From the NCBI GenBank assembly GCA_035291905.1, contig DATDRF010000034.1:1-40542 (forward strand): a stretch of 40,542 bases of DNA, given 5' to 3'. The DNA comes from JACPLA01 sp035291905. GTDB taxonomy: Bacteria > Bacteroidota > Ignavibacteria > UBA10030. The notes beneath the pieces were generated by a model. That model did no database searches. It was not told the origin of the DNA and worked only from the letters and a program-made list of their open reading frames with translations. Below, piece after piece: positions 33,221 to 40,542 of this stretch (position 1 is its first letter; each line of letters begins with the position of its first letter). Made by a program: the position numbers and the translations under genes.

Positions 33221-34489
33221 CTACGTCTTCTGCTGCTTTTTCTTCGCGGCGGGAAAGAGGACATTATTGAGGATCAGCCTGTAGCCGGGTGAGTTCTTAT
33301 GGAGATTGAGGTCGGTAGGCGGATCTCCAACCTGATGTTGGTAATCTTCCGGGTCATGCCCCGCGTACCATGTGAATGTCCCGCGCCCAAAATTCCCGTG
33401 CAGGTACCTCACCTCTTCTGTCCCTTCCCTCTCCGCAAGGACCACAACAGTACGTTTGATCAATTTCTTCCGAAATGCTGTCGTTTGTCCCATGAATCCT
33501 CGCACGATATTCACGTGATCCTGGGTAAGCATTGTCGGCACCGGATCATATTTGGCCGAAAATTCAAAGAGCGTGAAATAATCCGTCTCAGGATCCCTGA
33601 TCGCGGGAGGATCGCTCGGAGGAATGTCGATGTCGGAGTATTCATAGCGCAGCGGGTTCATGTCCAGAGTGAAATTCTCGAACGCCAGCGACTGCGCAAA
33701 GTTCAGTTTTCCTTGTGCATCCCGATCCGGCGGATCGCCATCAAACATGACATCACAGATATCGACACCCCCCGCTGCAAGGGCGATGTCGTAACTGTCT
33801 GTCGCGGAGCACATGGCAAACATGAATCCGCCCTGGCCGATGAAGTCGCGTATTGCCAGAGCAACGGCTTTCTTCTCATCGGAGACTTTTCGATAACCCA
33901 GGCGCTTTGCCTCGCGTTCATAGAGCACCTGCTGTTGAACGTACCATTGGGCATTCCGGTAGTTCGAATAGAATTTCCCGTACTGGCCGGTGAAGTCTTC
34001 GTGGTGAAGGTGGAGCCAGTCGTATTCCGAGAGCTTTCCCGAAAGGACCTCCTCATCCCAGATCTTTGTATAGGGGATTTCTGCGTACTCCAGGGCGAGG
34101 GTCACAGCATCGTCCCATGGCTTGAAATTGGGTGGGACATACACTGCAATCTTCGGCGCCTTTTCCAGCCGGACGACATCCATGTTATTGTCATCGCGCT
34201 GCACCTCGGCATAGAGGGCGGCGGCCGCGGATCCGTCAAGCGTCTCGAACGAAACTCCCCTGATTCTGCATTCCCGCGCAAGCACCTCGGCATAGTCCGC
34301 AAGGAACGATCCGCCCCTGTAGTTCAACAGCCAGTCGACGACACCCTCTTTTTCCAGCAGCCAGAAGGCGACTCCGTATGATTTCAAGTGGTCGCTTTGT
34401 TTCAGATCCATCGGGATCAGGAGTTTGCTTTGCCCCGCAGCGTTCCCTGAGCAGAGGAGAAACGCAAGAATAACCGTCCATTGCTTCAT
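33221..34489 (-). CDS. Secreted protein of unknown function with GATase1-like core
   Basis: A 422-residue protein with signal peptide (MKQWTVILAFLLCSGNAAGQ). The mature start LLIPMDLKQSDHLKSYGVAF is characteristic of an FCB-group family often labelled asparagine synthetase B. No glutaminase N-terminal Cys or PP-loop ATP motif is present, so that name is not supported. A flavodoxin-like core can be read: KIAVYVPPNFKPWDDAVTLALE (about 113), a histidine-rich YDWLHLHHEDF (His160, His162, His163) and a nucleophile-elbow-like FMFAMCSATDS with Cys227. This recalls class I glutamine amidotransferase/ThuA folds (inference). C-terminal Lys-rich tail. It overlaps the TPR gene by 4 bases. Confidence 0.7.
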   Translation of the reverse strand: MKQWTVILAFLLCSGNAAGQSKLLIPMDLKQSDHLKSYGVAFWLLEKEGVVDWLLNYRGGSFLADYAEVLARECRIRGVSFETLDGSAAAALYAEVQRDDNNMDVVRLEKAPKIAVYVPPNFKPWDDAVTLALEYAEIPYTKIWDEEVLSGKLSEYDWLHLHHEDFTGQYGKFYSNYRNAQWYVQQQVLYEREAKRLGYRKVSDEKKAVALAIRDFIGQGGFMFAMCSATDSYDIALAAGGVDICDVMFDGDPPDRDAQGKLNFAQSLAFENFTLDMNPLRYEYSDIDIPPSDPPAIRDPETDYFTLFEFSAKYDPVPTMLTQDHVNIVRGFMGQTTAFRKKLIKRTVVVLAEREGTEEVRYLHGNFGRGTFTWYAGHDPEDYQHQVGDPPTDLNLHKNSPGYRLILNNVLFPAAKKKQQKT

Positions 34490-36342
34490 AATGCATCCCC
34501 TCTCAACATGCGGATCCGCAAACGCGCCTTATCGACATACAGGGAGTGTGGATATTTTTCCAGAAGCCGCTCATATGCTTCAATCGCCTTTTCCCTGTTC
34601 CTCAATTGCGATTCGTACACTTCTCCGATTCGCATTTGTGCCCGGTCGCTCAGGATGCTCAACGATTGCGCGGCCACACCGGAAAACGATTCCAGCGCCT
34701 CCATGGGTCTGCCGAGAAGAAGCTTCAATTCAGCTGTTTTCATCTTTGCATCATCAACGATCAAAGCGTTCGGAAAAAGCCTCATACATTCCTCAAACTG
34801 TGCAAGAGCCTCGGAGTATTTACGCTGCTTCATGAGTAAGTCGGCACGCGCAAAGCTCGCGAGGGCGCTGGGGTTGGCAAATTTGTTTTCCTGCAGGAAG
34901 TAAAGGAACTGCAGGGCATCATTCGCCAGATCGCTCGTGCTGCTCGCTGCAAATATCTGGAGTTTTGTTTCTGCCGAATCGTACGCCGCTTCAAAGTAAT
35001 CAAGTTCGGCGAGGGCTGCGAGCGCCTGCTGCTTGATATCAGGATTCCTGTCATGCATAAGCTTCAGGTATTGTCCCCTTGCATCGACGAGATCGTTCCT
35101 GGCGGTCGACACCTGGCCGATCCGCAGGGAAGCCTCGCTCGCAAGAGGATGGTGGGGTTGAAGTGTCCTGACCTTTTCGTAGGCGGCCCGTGCACCATCC
35201 AGATCAAAGAGACGTTCTTGTTTGATGACACCGATGCGAAAGTATGATTGTGCCGCAAAGTCCGAACCGGGATAATCGTTGATGATCGCCTCATAGAGAC
35301 GAAGGACACCCCCGAACCCCTGGGGCGTCTCCGAAACCGGCCAGGCCGGATCGGGCAGGGCAGCCCGAGAACCTGAGGTATCCAGCCCCGCAACTGTCTC
35401 CTCGCGTGCCCGGGCGTACCCGAATCGTGCAAAGGGAAACCTTGCGCCACCGGGGTATTGTTCAACGACTTCCTGAAACGCCTTCGCGGCCGCTTCATAC
35501 GCACGTTCCTGTGCTGCTGTCTGGCCGAAAGCGAACAGTTCGTTCCCCGAAGCTTTTGTGAGTTTGTCGATGACCCTGTATTCATCCAGAGCGGCGGAGT
35601 ATTCCTTCACCTCCATCGAGAGCCATGCGGCCATCCGGCGCAATGGAATGCTTTCGCCGCGCCGGTTCTTCTCTGTCTCAACAACCTTTCTCGCCTCCAG
35701 AAGTGCCTCCGGACGACTGATCATCATGGACATCCGCGACTGAATCGACTGCAGCTGATCCGGGCGGGTATTGAGTATTGTTACGTACTCTTGGGTTGCG
35801 TCGCCATATTGCTGGAAGACAGAATACAACGAAGCAAGATCTTCGGAGAACTGATCGCTCTTGCCTGTTGCTTTCCTTGCGTCAAGGAACAGCTGAATTG
35901 CACGGTCGTAGAGCCGAAACTCCATGAGCTTTGAGGCAACAATCCGGTAGAATGAAGGATTCCTTGGATCGGTTTTGATCACGAGCTGCCAGAGAGAGTC
36001 TGCCTTGCGTTCATCCCCTTTCAAATAGTAGACTCCCGCAAGTTCGGAAAGCATGCTCGGATTGCCCGGCTTCCCTGAGATCCAGTCCTGAATCAGGTCG
36101 ATGGCCTTGTCATATTGTTTCAGCTGCGTGAAGCCGCGTCGGAGTCCCTCAAAGAATACGACATTCTGCGGGTAGCTGAGAAAGAGGGCTTCGTACAGTT
36201 CCGCGGCCTGCTCCCAATCGCCGTTTTGTTCAAAGCTTTGCGCCAGCCGCAGTTTTATCGCGGCGGCGTCATTCTGCGCAAACGCTATGCCAAAAACGGA
36301 AATAATGGCAATGACCCAGGATAACAGAACCCGATTTCTCAT
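34486..36342 (-). CDS. Secreted TPR-repeat protein
   Basis: A 618-residue protein: signal peptide (LLSWVIAIISVFGIAFAQ, about 6-23), then helical TPR-like repeats over nearly the whole length. Clear units are GDWEQAAELYEALFLSYPQN, KQYDKAIDLIQDWISGKPGN and REKAIEAYERLLEKYPHS near the C-terminus. The last third resembles YbgF/BamD-type TPRs. It probably scaffolds an envelope complex. The start at 36342 gives the signal peptide and lies 44 bases after the previous stop. It is followed directly by the secreted GATase1-like protein, so the two may act together. Confidence 0.82.
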   Translation of the reverse strand: MRNRVLLSWVIAIISVFGIAFAQNDAAAIKLRLAQSFEQNGDWEQAAELYEALFLSYPQNVVFFEGLRRGFTQLKQYDKAIDLIQDWISGKPGNPSMLSELAGVYYLKGDERKADSLWQLVIKTDPRNPSFYRIVASKLMEFRLYDRAIQLFLDARKATGKSDQFSEDLASLYSVFQQYGDATQEYVTILNTRPDQLQSIQSRMSMMISRPEALLEARKVVETEKNRRGESIPLRRMAAWLSMEVKEYSAALDEYRVIDKLTKASGNELFAFGQTAAQERAYEAAAKAFQEVVEQYPGGARFPFARFGYARAREETVAGLDTSGSRAALPDPAWPVSETPQGFGGVLRLYEAIINDYPGSDFAAQSYFRIGVIKQERLFDLDGARAAYEKVRTLQPHHPLASEASLRIGQVSTARNDLVDARGQYLKLMHDRNPDIKQQALAALAELDYFEAAYDSAETKLQIFAASSTSDLANDALQFLYFLQENKFANPSALASFARADLLMKQRKYSEALAQFEECMRLFPNALIVDDAKMKTAELKLLLGRPMEALESFSGVAAQSLSILSDRAQMRIGEVYESQLRNREKAIEAYERLLEKYPHSLYVDKARLRIRMLRGDAL

Positions 36343-36386
36343 AATGTTCCAAACGAACGGCGATGCCTGAAGGTTTCCACCCATCA

Positions 36387-38312
36387 TCACCGTTTCGCGT
36401 CGACCTCCAGCCCTTTTGTGTATTGCTCCAGATAATATCGCGCCTTTGCCGTATCACCCAGTTGTTCGTACATCTGGGCGAGCTGCTGATCGGCAGGCAG
36501 CATGCGGGGATTCATTGTCACCAGTTTCTCAAGCCTTGCAATGCCCTCGCGGGTCTTCCCCTGTCTCAGGGGAACCTGAGCAAGGGCAAAATACGCATTC
36601 CAATAAGAAGGATTCAAGGCAATCGCCAAGCGGAGCTCAGCTTCGGATCGCTCAAATTGACCGACCATCATCAGCGCCCATCCGAAGTGATGGTGTGCCC
36701 GCGAAGAAAGCGAGTCGAGTTTGACGGCACGCTCGATCAACGGTCCGCCCTGTTGCGCGTCGCCGCGGATGAGAAACTGCCAGCTTCTTTCGGTCAGCCA
36801 GTTCACCTCCTTTGAGGTGACGTGAATCCGGTTGGGATCGTAATTAAAAACTTCCATGATCTCAGGCGTCGCTTCATTCGTTTGAAACATCGCATTCACG
36901 TTCACCACTTCAAACCAGTTCCTGAGAAGAGCCAGATGGGTTACGCCTTGTTGCGTGAGAAAACCATACAGCTTGTTGAGATTTCCGATATTCTGAATCA
37001 TTTCAGGCGAGATCAGTCCCACCATATCCACTATTCTCCGTTCTGAATAGAACGCAATGGCCCCCACGTCGTGCGTGGCGACGACAGCATCCTGCGGAAG
37101 CTTTTCCCTCAGCCAGTGTGCCGTTCGGACTTGCCGGTCTGATATATACTTGCAGTAGTCTTGATAGACATGCCGGTTTTGCCAAGACCCGTAGGCAAAT
37201 GCTCCGACGAAAATGACAGAGAGGACGATTTCGAGTCGTCGGACCGTTTCTTCCTGGCGAAGAAGGGTCTTCTGAAGAAGAGTAACGACAACACCAACGC
37301 CGCTCATTCCCAGCAAAACGATCACTGGAAGAAGAGGCATCATGTATCGCCCGTTCTGGTACAAATAGGGAAGCTTCATCCAATAGGCCAGGAACATCCC
37401 AACGGCGAACAACACCGGTATCAACAGCAAGTTCGTCCTCCGCCGCGCCAGATCGACAAGAAGAGCAATCAAGCCAACAGCCGCAAACGGCGCCAGAACC
37501 ACCTGGGTGCCCTGGAAAATATACTTCATCACTTCCAGCGGGAAGTTTATTGTACTCGTTGAATAGTATTTCAGCTTTGCCGCGTACGTATTGGGAAGAA
37601 GAGAGCCGGAGAGCAGGAAATTGAAGAGGATATAGCCGGCGCCGATGACAAGCGCAATAATCACAGCCCTTCCGATCCACGGGGAAGGTTCATTCTCTTT
37701 CTTCTTGCCCCGAAGAATAATTGCTCGATAGACCCAATCTGCAGCAATGGCACCGAAGAGGATAACCGCCTCGGGTCTCGTCCAGATCAAAAGACCCGCG
37801 GAAATGCCCAGAGCGATCGGGCGTTCGGAGAGATAGTAATGAAGTGAGGCAAGGATCAAGAGAATGAAAAGCGTGGTCTCCATTCCGGAGAGTGCGACCC
37901 ATTGGAGGCGCGGTTCCCATACGAAAAGCAGCGTCGCAGTTACGGCTGCGACCATCCCGCCCGAAAAGAGCCTTTCTGAAAGGCGAAACATGAATAAGGC
38001 CCCGACGAGAAAACAGGCGACCCCCAAAACGTAGCTCAGAACCATTTCATTGTTCGTGACAAAGAAACCCGCGGCAAGAATCACTGTGTAGAGAGGAGCC
38101 GTCGATCCCGATGTCGCCATTTCGCCCTTGTAGTAAGAGAAACTCCCATAGTCATGGAGGTTCTTGGCAAATTGCAGATGGATCCACGGGTCGTCCAGCG
38201 GGAACCCAAGGCTGCCGTTGGTATAGTAGGCAAACGACGCCGTCAGCACCGACATCAAAAGGCCCGCGAGGAGAAGAAGGGTCATAACAACATGTTTCGG
38301 ATGAAGCTTCAT
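36387..38312 (-). CDS. GT-C type membrane glycosyltransferase with C-terminal TPR domain
   Basis: A 641-residue protein with ten or more membrane segments (about 8-420). The first periplasmic loop has Asp40-Asp41 in LDDPWIHLQFA, the acidic motif of GT-C (ArnT/PMT-like, GT39-related) transferases that use polyprenyl-phosphate sugars. A soluble region follows, then two to three TPR units (about 535-640: AHHHFGWALMMVGQFERSEAELRLAIALNP). It would transfer a sugar outside the membrane; donor and acceptor are unknown. The start at 38312 overlaps the previous stop (ATGA). The in-frame extension upstream lies inside the neighbour. Confidence 0.82.
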   Translation of the reverse strand: MKLHPKHVVMTLLLLAGLLMSVLTASFAYYTNGSLGFPLDDPWIHLQFAKNLHDYGSFSYYKGEMATSGSTAPLYTVILAAGFFVTNNEMVLSYVLGVACFLVGALFMFRLSERLFSGGMVAAVTATLLFVWEPRLQWVALSGMETTLFILLILASLHYYLSERPIALGISAGLLIWTRPEAVILFGAIAADWVYRAIILRGKKKENEPSPWIGRAVIIALVIGAGYILFNFLLSGSLLPNTYAAKLKYYSTSTINFPLEVMKYIFQGTQVVLAPFAAVGLIALLVDLARRRTNLLLIPVLFAVGMFLAYWMKLPYLYQNGRYMMPLLPVIVLLGMSGVGVVVTLLQKTLLRQEETVRRLEIVLSVIFVGAFAYGSWQNRHVYQDYCKYISDRQVRTAHWLREKLPQDAVVATHDVGAIAFYSERRIVDMVGLISPEMIQNIGNLNKLYGFLTQQGVTHLALLRNWFEVVNVNAMFQTNEATPEIMEVFNYDPNRIHVTSKEVNWLTERSWQFLIRGDAQQGGPLIERAVKLDSLSSRAHHHFGWALMMVGQFERSEAELRLAIALNPSYWNAYFALAQVPLRQGKTREGIARLEKLVTMNPRMLPADQQLAQMYEQLGDTAKARYYLEQYTKGLEVDAKR

Positions 38313-39616
38313 GAGACTCCCTGATAAGAATGAGATGCCGGTGGTTTTTCCCTGGCACGCAGAAGTTGAACACAAAGAGCAATGAAAAGTGCAAGCACCG
38401 CCAGCGGCTTTGGCCCATGGAAGAGAATGCTTTCCCAGGTTCGCCATTGAATTTCCGGATCGAACAAGACGGGCGACCGATCAATGAAAACAAATCCGGT
38501 CGGCAAGGCGACAATCGAGAATACGATCCAGAAGAAGGACAACGGAATCGTGAGCATTCCTTTTTTTATTTGATGATAGAGAAGAACGAAGAAAGGAATC
38601 ATCATGACATATTGATGTTCCCAGACATGCTTATAAAAAAGAAAGTACGCAAGGATCCACAGAAGAAGAAGGGCCATTCCCGAGTCCCGGGACGTCCTCA
38701 CCGTCACAACAAGAGCCAATGCCACAACAATCACGGTCCAGGCCGCGAGAGGCAAGATCAGCATCTCATTCATTGTTTCGATTCTCAATGCAAATTCATG
38801 GACAAAATCGCTCCACACCCCGGCGGATCTCAGAACAACCACTCCGAGCAGCGCTGCGAATCCCTGATTGCCGAAGAGGGTCTGGGCTTTTACGCTTTCG
38901 GTAAAGTTACGCGAGAAATCCGCCAGCGAGCCGGGTTGCGCGATGAAATAGGGAATGGCAATTGCTATGGAGATGGCTCCTGCTGCAACGACGAATTTCC
39001 ATCTCCCTAATTTCAGCAGGACGGGGACAAAAACACCCGAGTTCGATTTCACCATCAGGGAAAGCACCCAGGAGATATCCCCCGGCCGTTCACGTCCTTT
39101 CATCCATGCGAGCATGCTCCAGAAGAGAAGACTTCCCATGAGAAACGAGAACTGACCCATATAGAGCTCGAGATAGTATGGACTGAACAAAAGCCATAAT
39201 CCCGTCGCTTCCGCGGCAGACCGTGCATCGGAGAAAAGAGAACGGGTCAGAAGAATATTCAGGAGGAGAAGCCCTTCCTGGATGAGAACCCAGAGGATAT
39301 ATGATATATCCGGACGAAGCAGAATCGAAAGAAGGCCGATTGTGCCCGCAACAAACGGATGGTAACGATAAGGATTGTAGTAAGGTACGATCTGTTCAAC
39401 CGGTTTCGTGGAATAGACACTCACTCCGTCAACAAGATTTTTCCCTGCCTGAACGACCGAGTAGAAATCCACGCCCTGTCCCGAACGGTGTTGTGCATCG
39501 TCAAAGAGAGGATTGAGGAACCCCCATTGAAGTGAAAGCAGCATACTGAGGTGCACCAATACTCCGGCAACAAGGATAACCTTGCCTGATTCAATGCCGA
39601 GCCGGGGTGATGACAT
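38309..39616 (-). CDS. GT87-like (DUF2029) polyprenyl-phosphate glycosyltransferase
   Basis: A 435-residue integral membrane protein with about ten hydrophobic segments. The DUF2029/GT87 pattern is recognisable: GVDFYSVVQAGKNLVDGVSVYS with its aspartate near residue 50, YNPYRYHPF, and YYLELYMGQFSFLMGSLLFW. Characterised relatives are mycobacterial mannosyltransferases using polyprenyl-phosphate mannose. It is followed, with a 4-base overlap, by a second GT-C enzyme, so the pair likely builds one envelope glycan or glycolipid. Confidence 0.82.
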   Translation of the reverse strand: MSSPRLGIESGKVILVAGVLVHLSMLLSLQWGFLNPLFDDAQHRSGQGVDFYSVVQAGKNLVDGVSVYSTKPVEQIVPYYNPYRYHPFVAGTIGLLSILLRPDISYILWVLIQEGLLLLNILLTRSLFSDARSAAEATGLWLLFSPYYLELYMGQFSFLMGSLLFWSMLAWMKGRERPGDISWVLSLMVKSNSGVFVPVLLKLGRWKFVVAAGAISIAIAIPYFIAQPGSLADFSRNFTESVKAQTLFGNQGFAALLGVVVLRSAGVWSDFVHEFALRIETMNEMLILPLAAWTVIVVALALVVTVRTSRDSGMALLLLWILAYFLFYKHVWEHQYVMMIPFFVLLYHQIKKGMLTIPLSFFWIVFSIVALPTGFVFIDRSPVLFDPEIQWRTWESILFHGPKPLAVLALFIALCVQLLRAREKPPASHSYQGVS

Positions 39617-39630
39617 GGAAGGAGAGGACC

Positions 39631-40278
39631 TTAGACGCGTTGAAAAACTGCGACGTTCCAGGCGAGAGTGGGTTTCTCATAGAAAAGTTGAAACCCGTGT
39701 TGAGTGATCTTCTGATTCATAAGCTCCCAATCGTGCCAGAACGGGTGGAATTTTGCCCGGAATAGTTTCAGAATCGAAATTTGGAGCTTGAACATTCCTC
39801 CCACGAGGAAGTTATTCCTGGGATGAACAATGCCGTAGATTCGTTTGGTTTTTCCCAATGACTTCTCCAGCAGGCGGTCGAGATCTCCATAGCAGCAAAC
39901 GACTTTATCCAAAACAGTGATGTCCGCGTCGGGAAGGGAATCTGCAAGTTCGACAAAATCGCCATGTCTGTATGAGACTTTCTCCTGCAGGCCCAGGGTT
40001 GATGAGAATTCCCTGGCCTTTTCAAGCATTCCCTCGGCAACATCGATTCCCATTGCCCCGGCGGCTCCTTCCTGCAGCAGTGTAAGATGAAGCGACCCGA
40101 CTCCGCAACCGATATCAAGGATGTTTTTCTCCCGAACCGTCTCTTTTCTGATCCCGTCAAGAAGCAAACGCTGCACTTTCTCAAGGCCCTTCTTGCGAAA
40201 CCGTTTCGCATATCTCCGGGCCCACTTCGAGAAGAAGTCGTTGGTTCCACTGCATTGGGGGGAAGTGCAGCAGTTCAT
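39631..40278 (-). CDS. Class I SAM-dependent methyltransferase
   Basis: A 215-residue Rossmann-fold methyltransferase. Motif I reads ILDIGCGVGSLHL (about 53-65), the acidic residue after strand 2 is in GIDVAEGMLEKA, and motif IV region is ADITVLDKVVCCYGD. The N-terminus has Cys3, Cys4 and Cys9 (NCCTSPQC), which could bind a metal. The form resembles BchM-like O-methyltransferases, but the substrate is unknown. It overlaps the upstream GNAT gene by ATGA, with a 14-base gap to the GT87-like gene downstream. Confidence 0.8.
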   Translation of the reverse strand: MNCCTSPQCSGTNDFFSKWARRYAKRFRKKGLEKVQRLLLDGIRKETVREKNILDIGCGVGSLHLTLLQEGAAGAMGIDVAEGMLEKAREFSSTLGLQEKVSYRHGDFVELADSLPDADITVLDKVVCCYGDLDRLLEKSLGKTKRIYGIVHPRNNFLVGGMFKLQISILKLFRAKFHPFWHDWELMNQKITQHGFQLFYEKPTLAWNVAVFQRV

Positions 40279-40542
40279 GAATGCCCCCCGGAATTCTTGA
40301 GAACAAAATCGATTTCGTACAGTTCATACGAAGTCTTCTTCATTCCCAGCCGCTCGTACGTTTTCTTTGCCCTTTCATTTTCTTTCTCGGCGTACAAACG
40401 TAATCCGCAAACATCCTTCCTGCTCTTTGCTTCCCGTTCAATGAATTGAAACAATGTCTTGAAAACCCCCTTCCCCCTGTATTCCTCCAGTACGTAAACG
40501 CTCTGAATCCACCAGAACGTCCCGTTCCTCCAATCGCTCCAT
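40275..40542 (-). CDS. GNAT family N-acetyltransferase (partial, cut by window edge)
   Basis: The C-terminal 88 residues of a GNAT protein; the 5' end lies beyond the window. The acetyl-CoA loop is clear in VYVLEEYRGKGVFKTLFQ (Arg-Gly-Lys-Gly). The C-terminal RLYAEKENERAKKTYERLGM is the usual GNAT helix before the last strands. It ends SGGHS. The stop overlaps the methyltransferase start by 4 bases. Substrate unknown. Confidence 0.85.
   Translation of the reverse strand, partial: WSDWRNGTFWWIQSVYVLEEYRGKGVFKTLFQFIEREAKSRKDVCGLRLYAEKENERAKKTYERLGMKKTSYELYEIDFVLKNSGGHS

Noticed and set aside
33221..34489. Asparagine synthetase B
   Set aside because: No N-terminal cysteine glutaminase domain and no ATP pyrophosphatase loop; the protein has a signal peptide.
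38313..38447. A 45-residue extension of the GT-C/TPR protein
   Set aside because: It lies inside the GT87-like gene, and the ATGA overlap at 38309-38312 gives a better start with a membrane segment.

Overview
The window looks like chromosomal DNA of moderate GC content from a Bacteroidota-related (FCB group, Ignavibacteria-like) bacterium. Evidence for this is the DUF2851 protein, the secreted 'LIPMDL' protein family often mislabelled asparagine synthetase B, the large secreted Asp-box protein beside M16 peptidases, and a TTTG/TAnnTTTG promoter in front of an outer-membrane barrel gene. The placement is inference. No rRNA, tRNA, CRISPR array or transposase is visible.

Layout. 1-157: degenerate intergenic repeats. 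158-2366 (minus): arsenic operon arsR - Cys-rich small ORF - arsM - arsN2-like - arsC, with its promoter and palindromic operator. 2379-4232 (minus): periplasmic AmiC-type amidase. 4282-4472: an inverted-repeat element. 4477-10285 (minus): arginine operon argC-argJ-argB-argF-argR-argG, mostly with 4-base overlaps, behind two ARG boxes. 10362-11163: outer-membrane barrel gene with its terminator and promoter. 11292-12389 (plus): ychF. 12474-18616 (minus): inactive and active M16 peptidases and a 1076-residue Asp-box protein. 18813-27556 (plus): LD-carboxypeptidase, purN-purH and the rod-shape cluster mreB-mreC-mreD-mrdA-rodA. 27629-33215 (plus): membrane phosphoesterase, TSUP permease with DUF1634 partner, dcd, pyrF, DUF2851. 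33221-40542 (minus): tightly packed run of a partial GNAT, a methyltransferase, two GT-C membrane proteins, a TPR protein and a secreted GATase1-like protein.

How the genes fit together. The ars operon senses arsenite (ArsR), reduces arsenate (ArsC) and methylates arsenite (ArsM). No efflux pump is visible. The arg operon encodes its own repressor and the acetyl-recycling route through ArgJ; argD and argH are not in the window. The mre cluster, the amidase and the LD-carboxypeptidase are all peptidoglycan functions.

The most unusual item is a 45-codon ORF (1815-1952) between arsR and arsM. It has a good ribosome binding site, carries a CCGPDCC motif and appears to be a duplicated copy of the first ~35 codons of arsM. 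Other points are a 59-bp inverted-repeat element, a hairpin repeat family that runs into the 5' end of the DUF2851 gene, and a phosphoesterase with a twin-arginine motif placed after three membrane segments.
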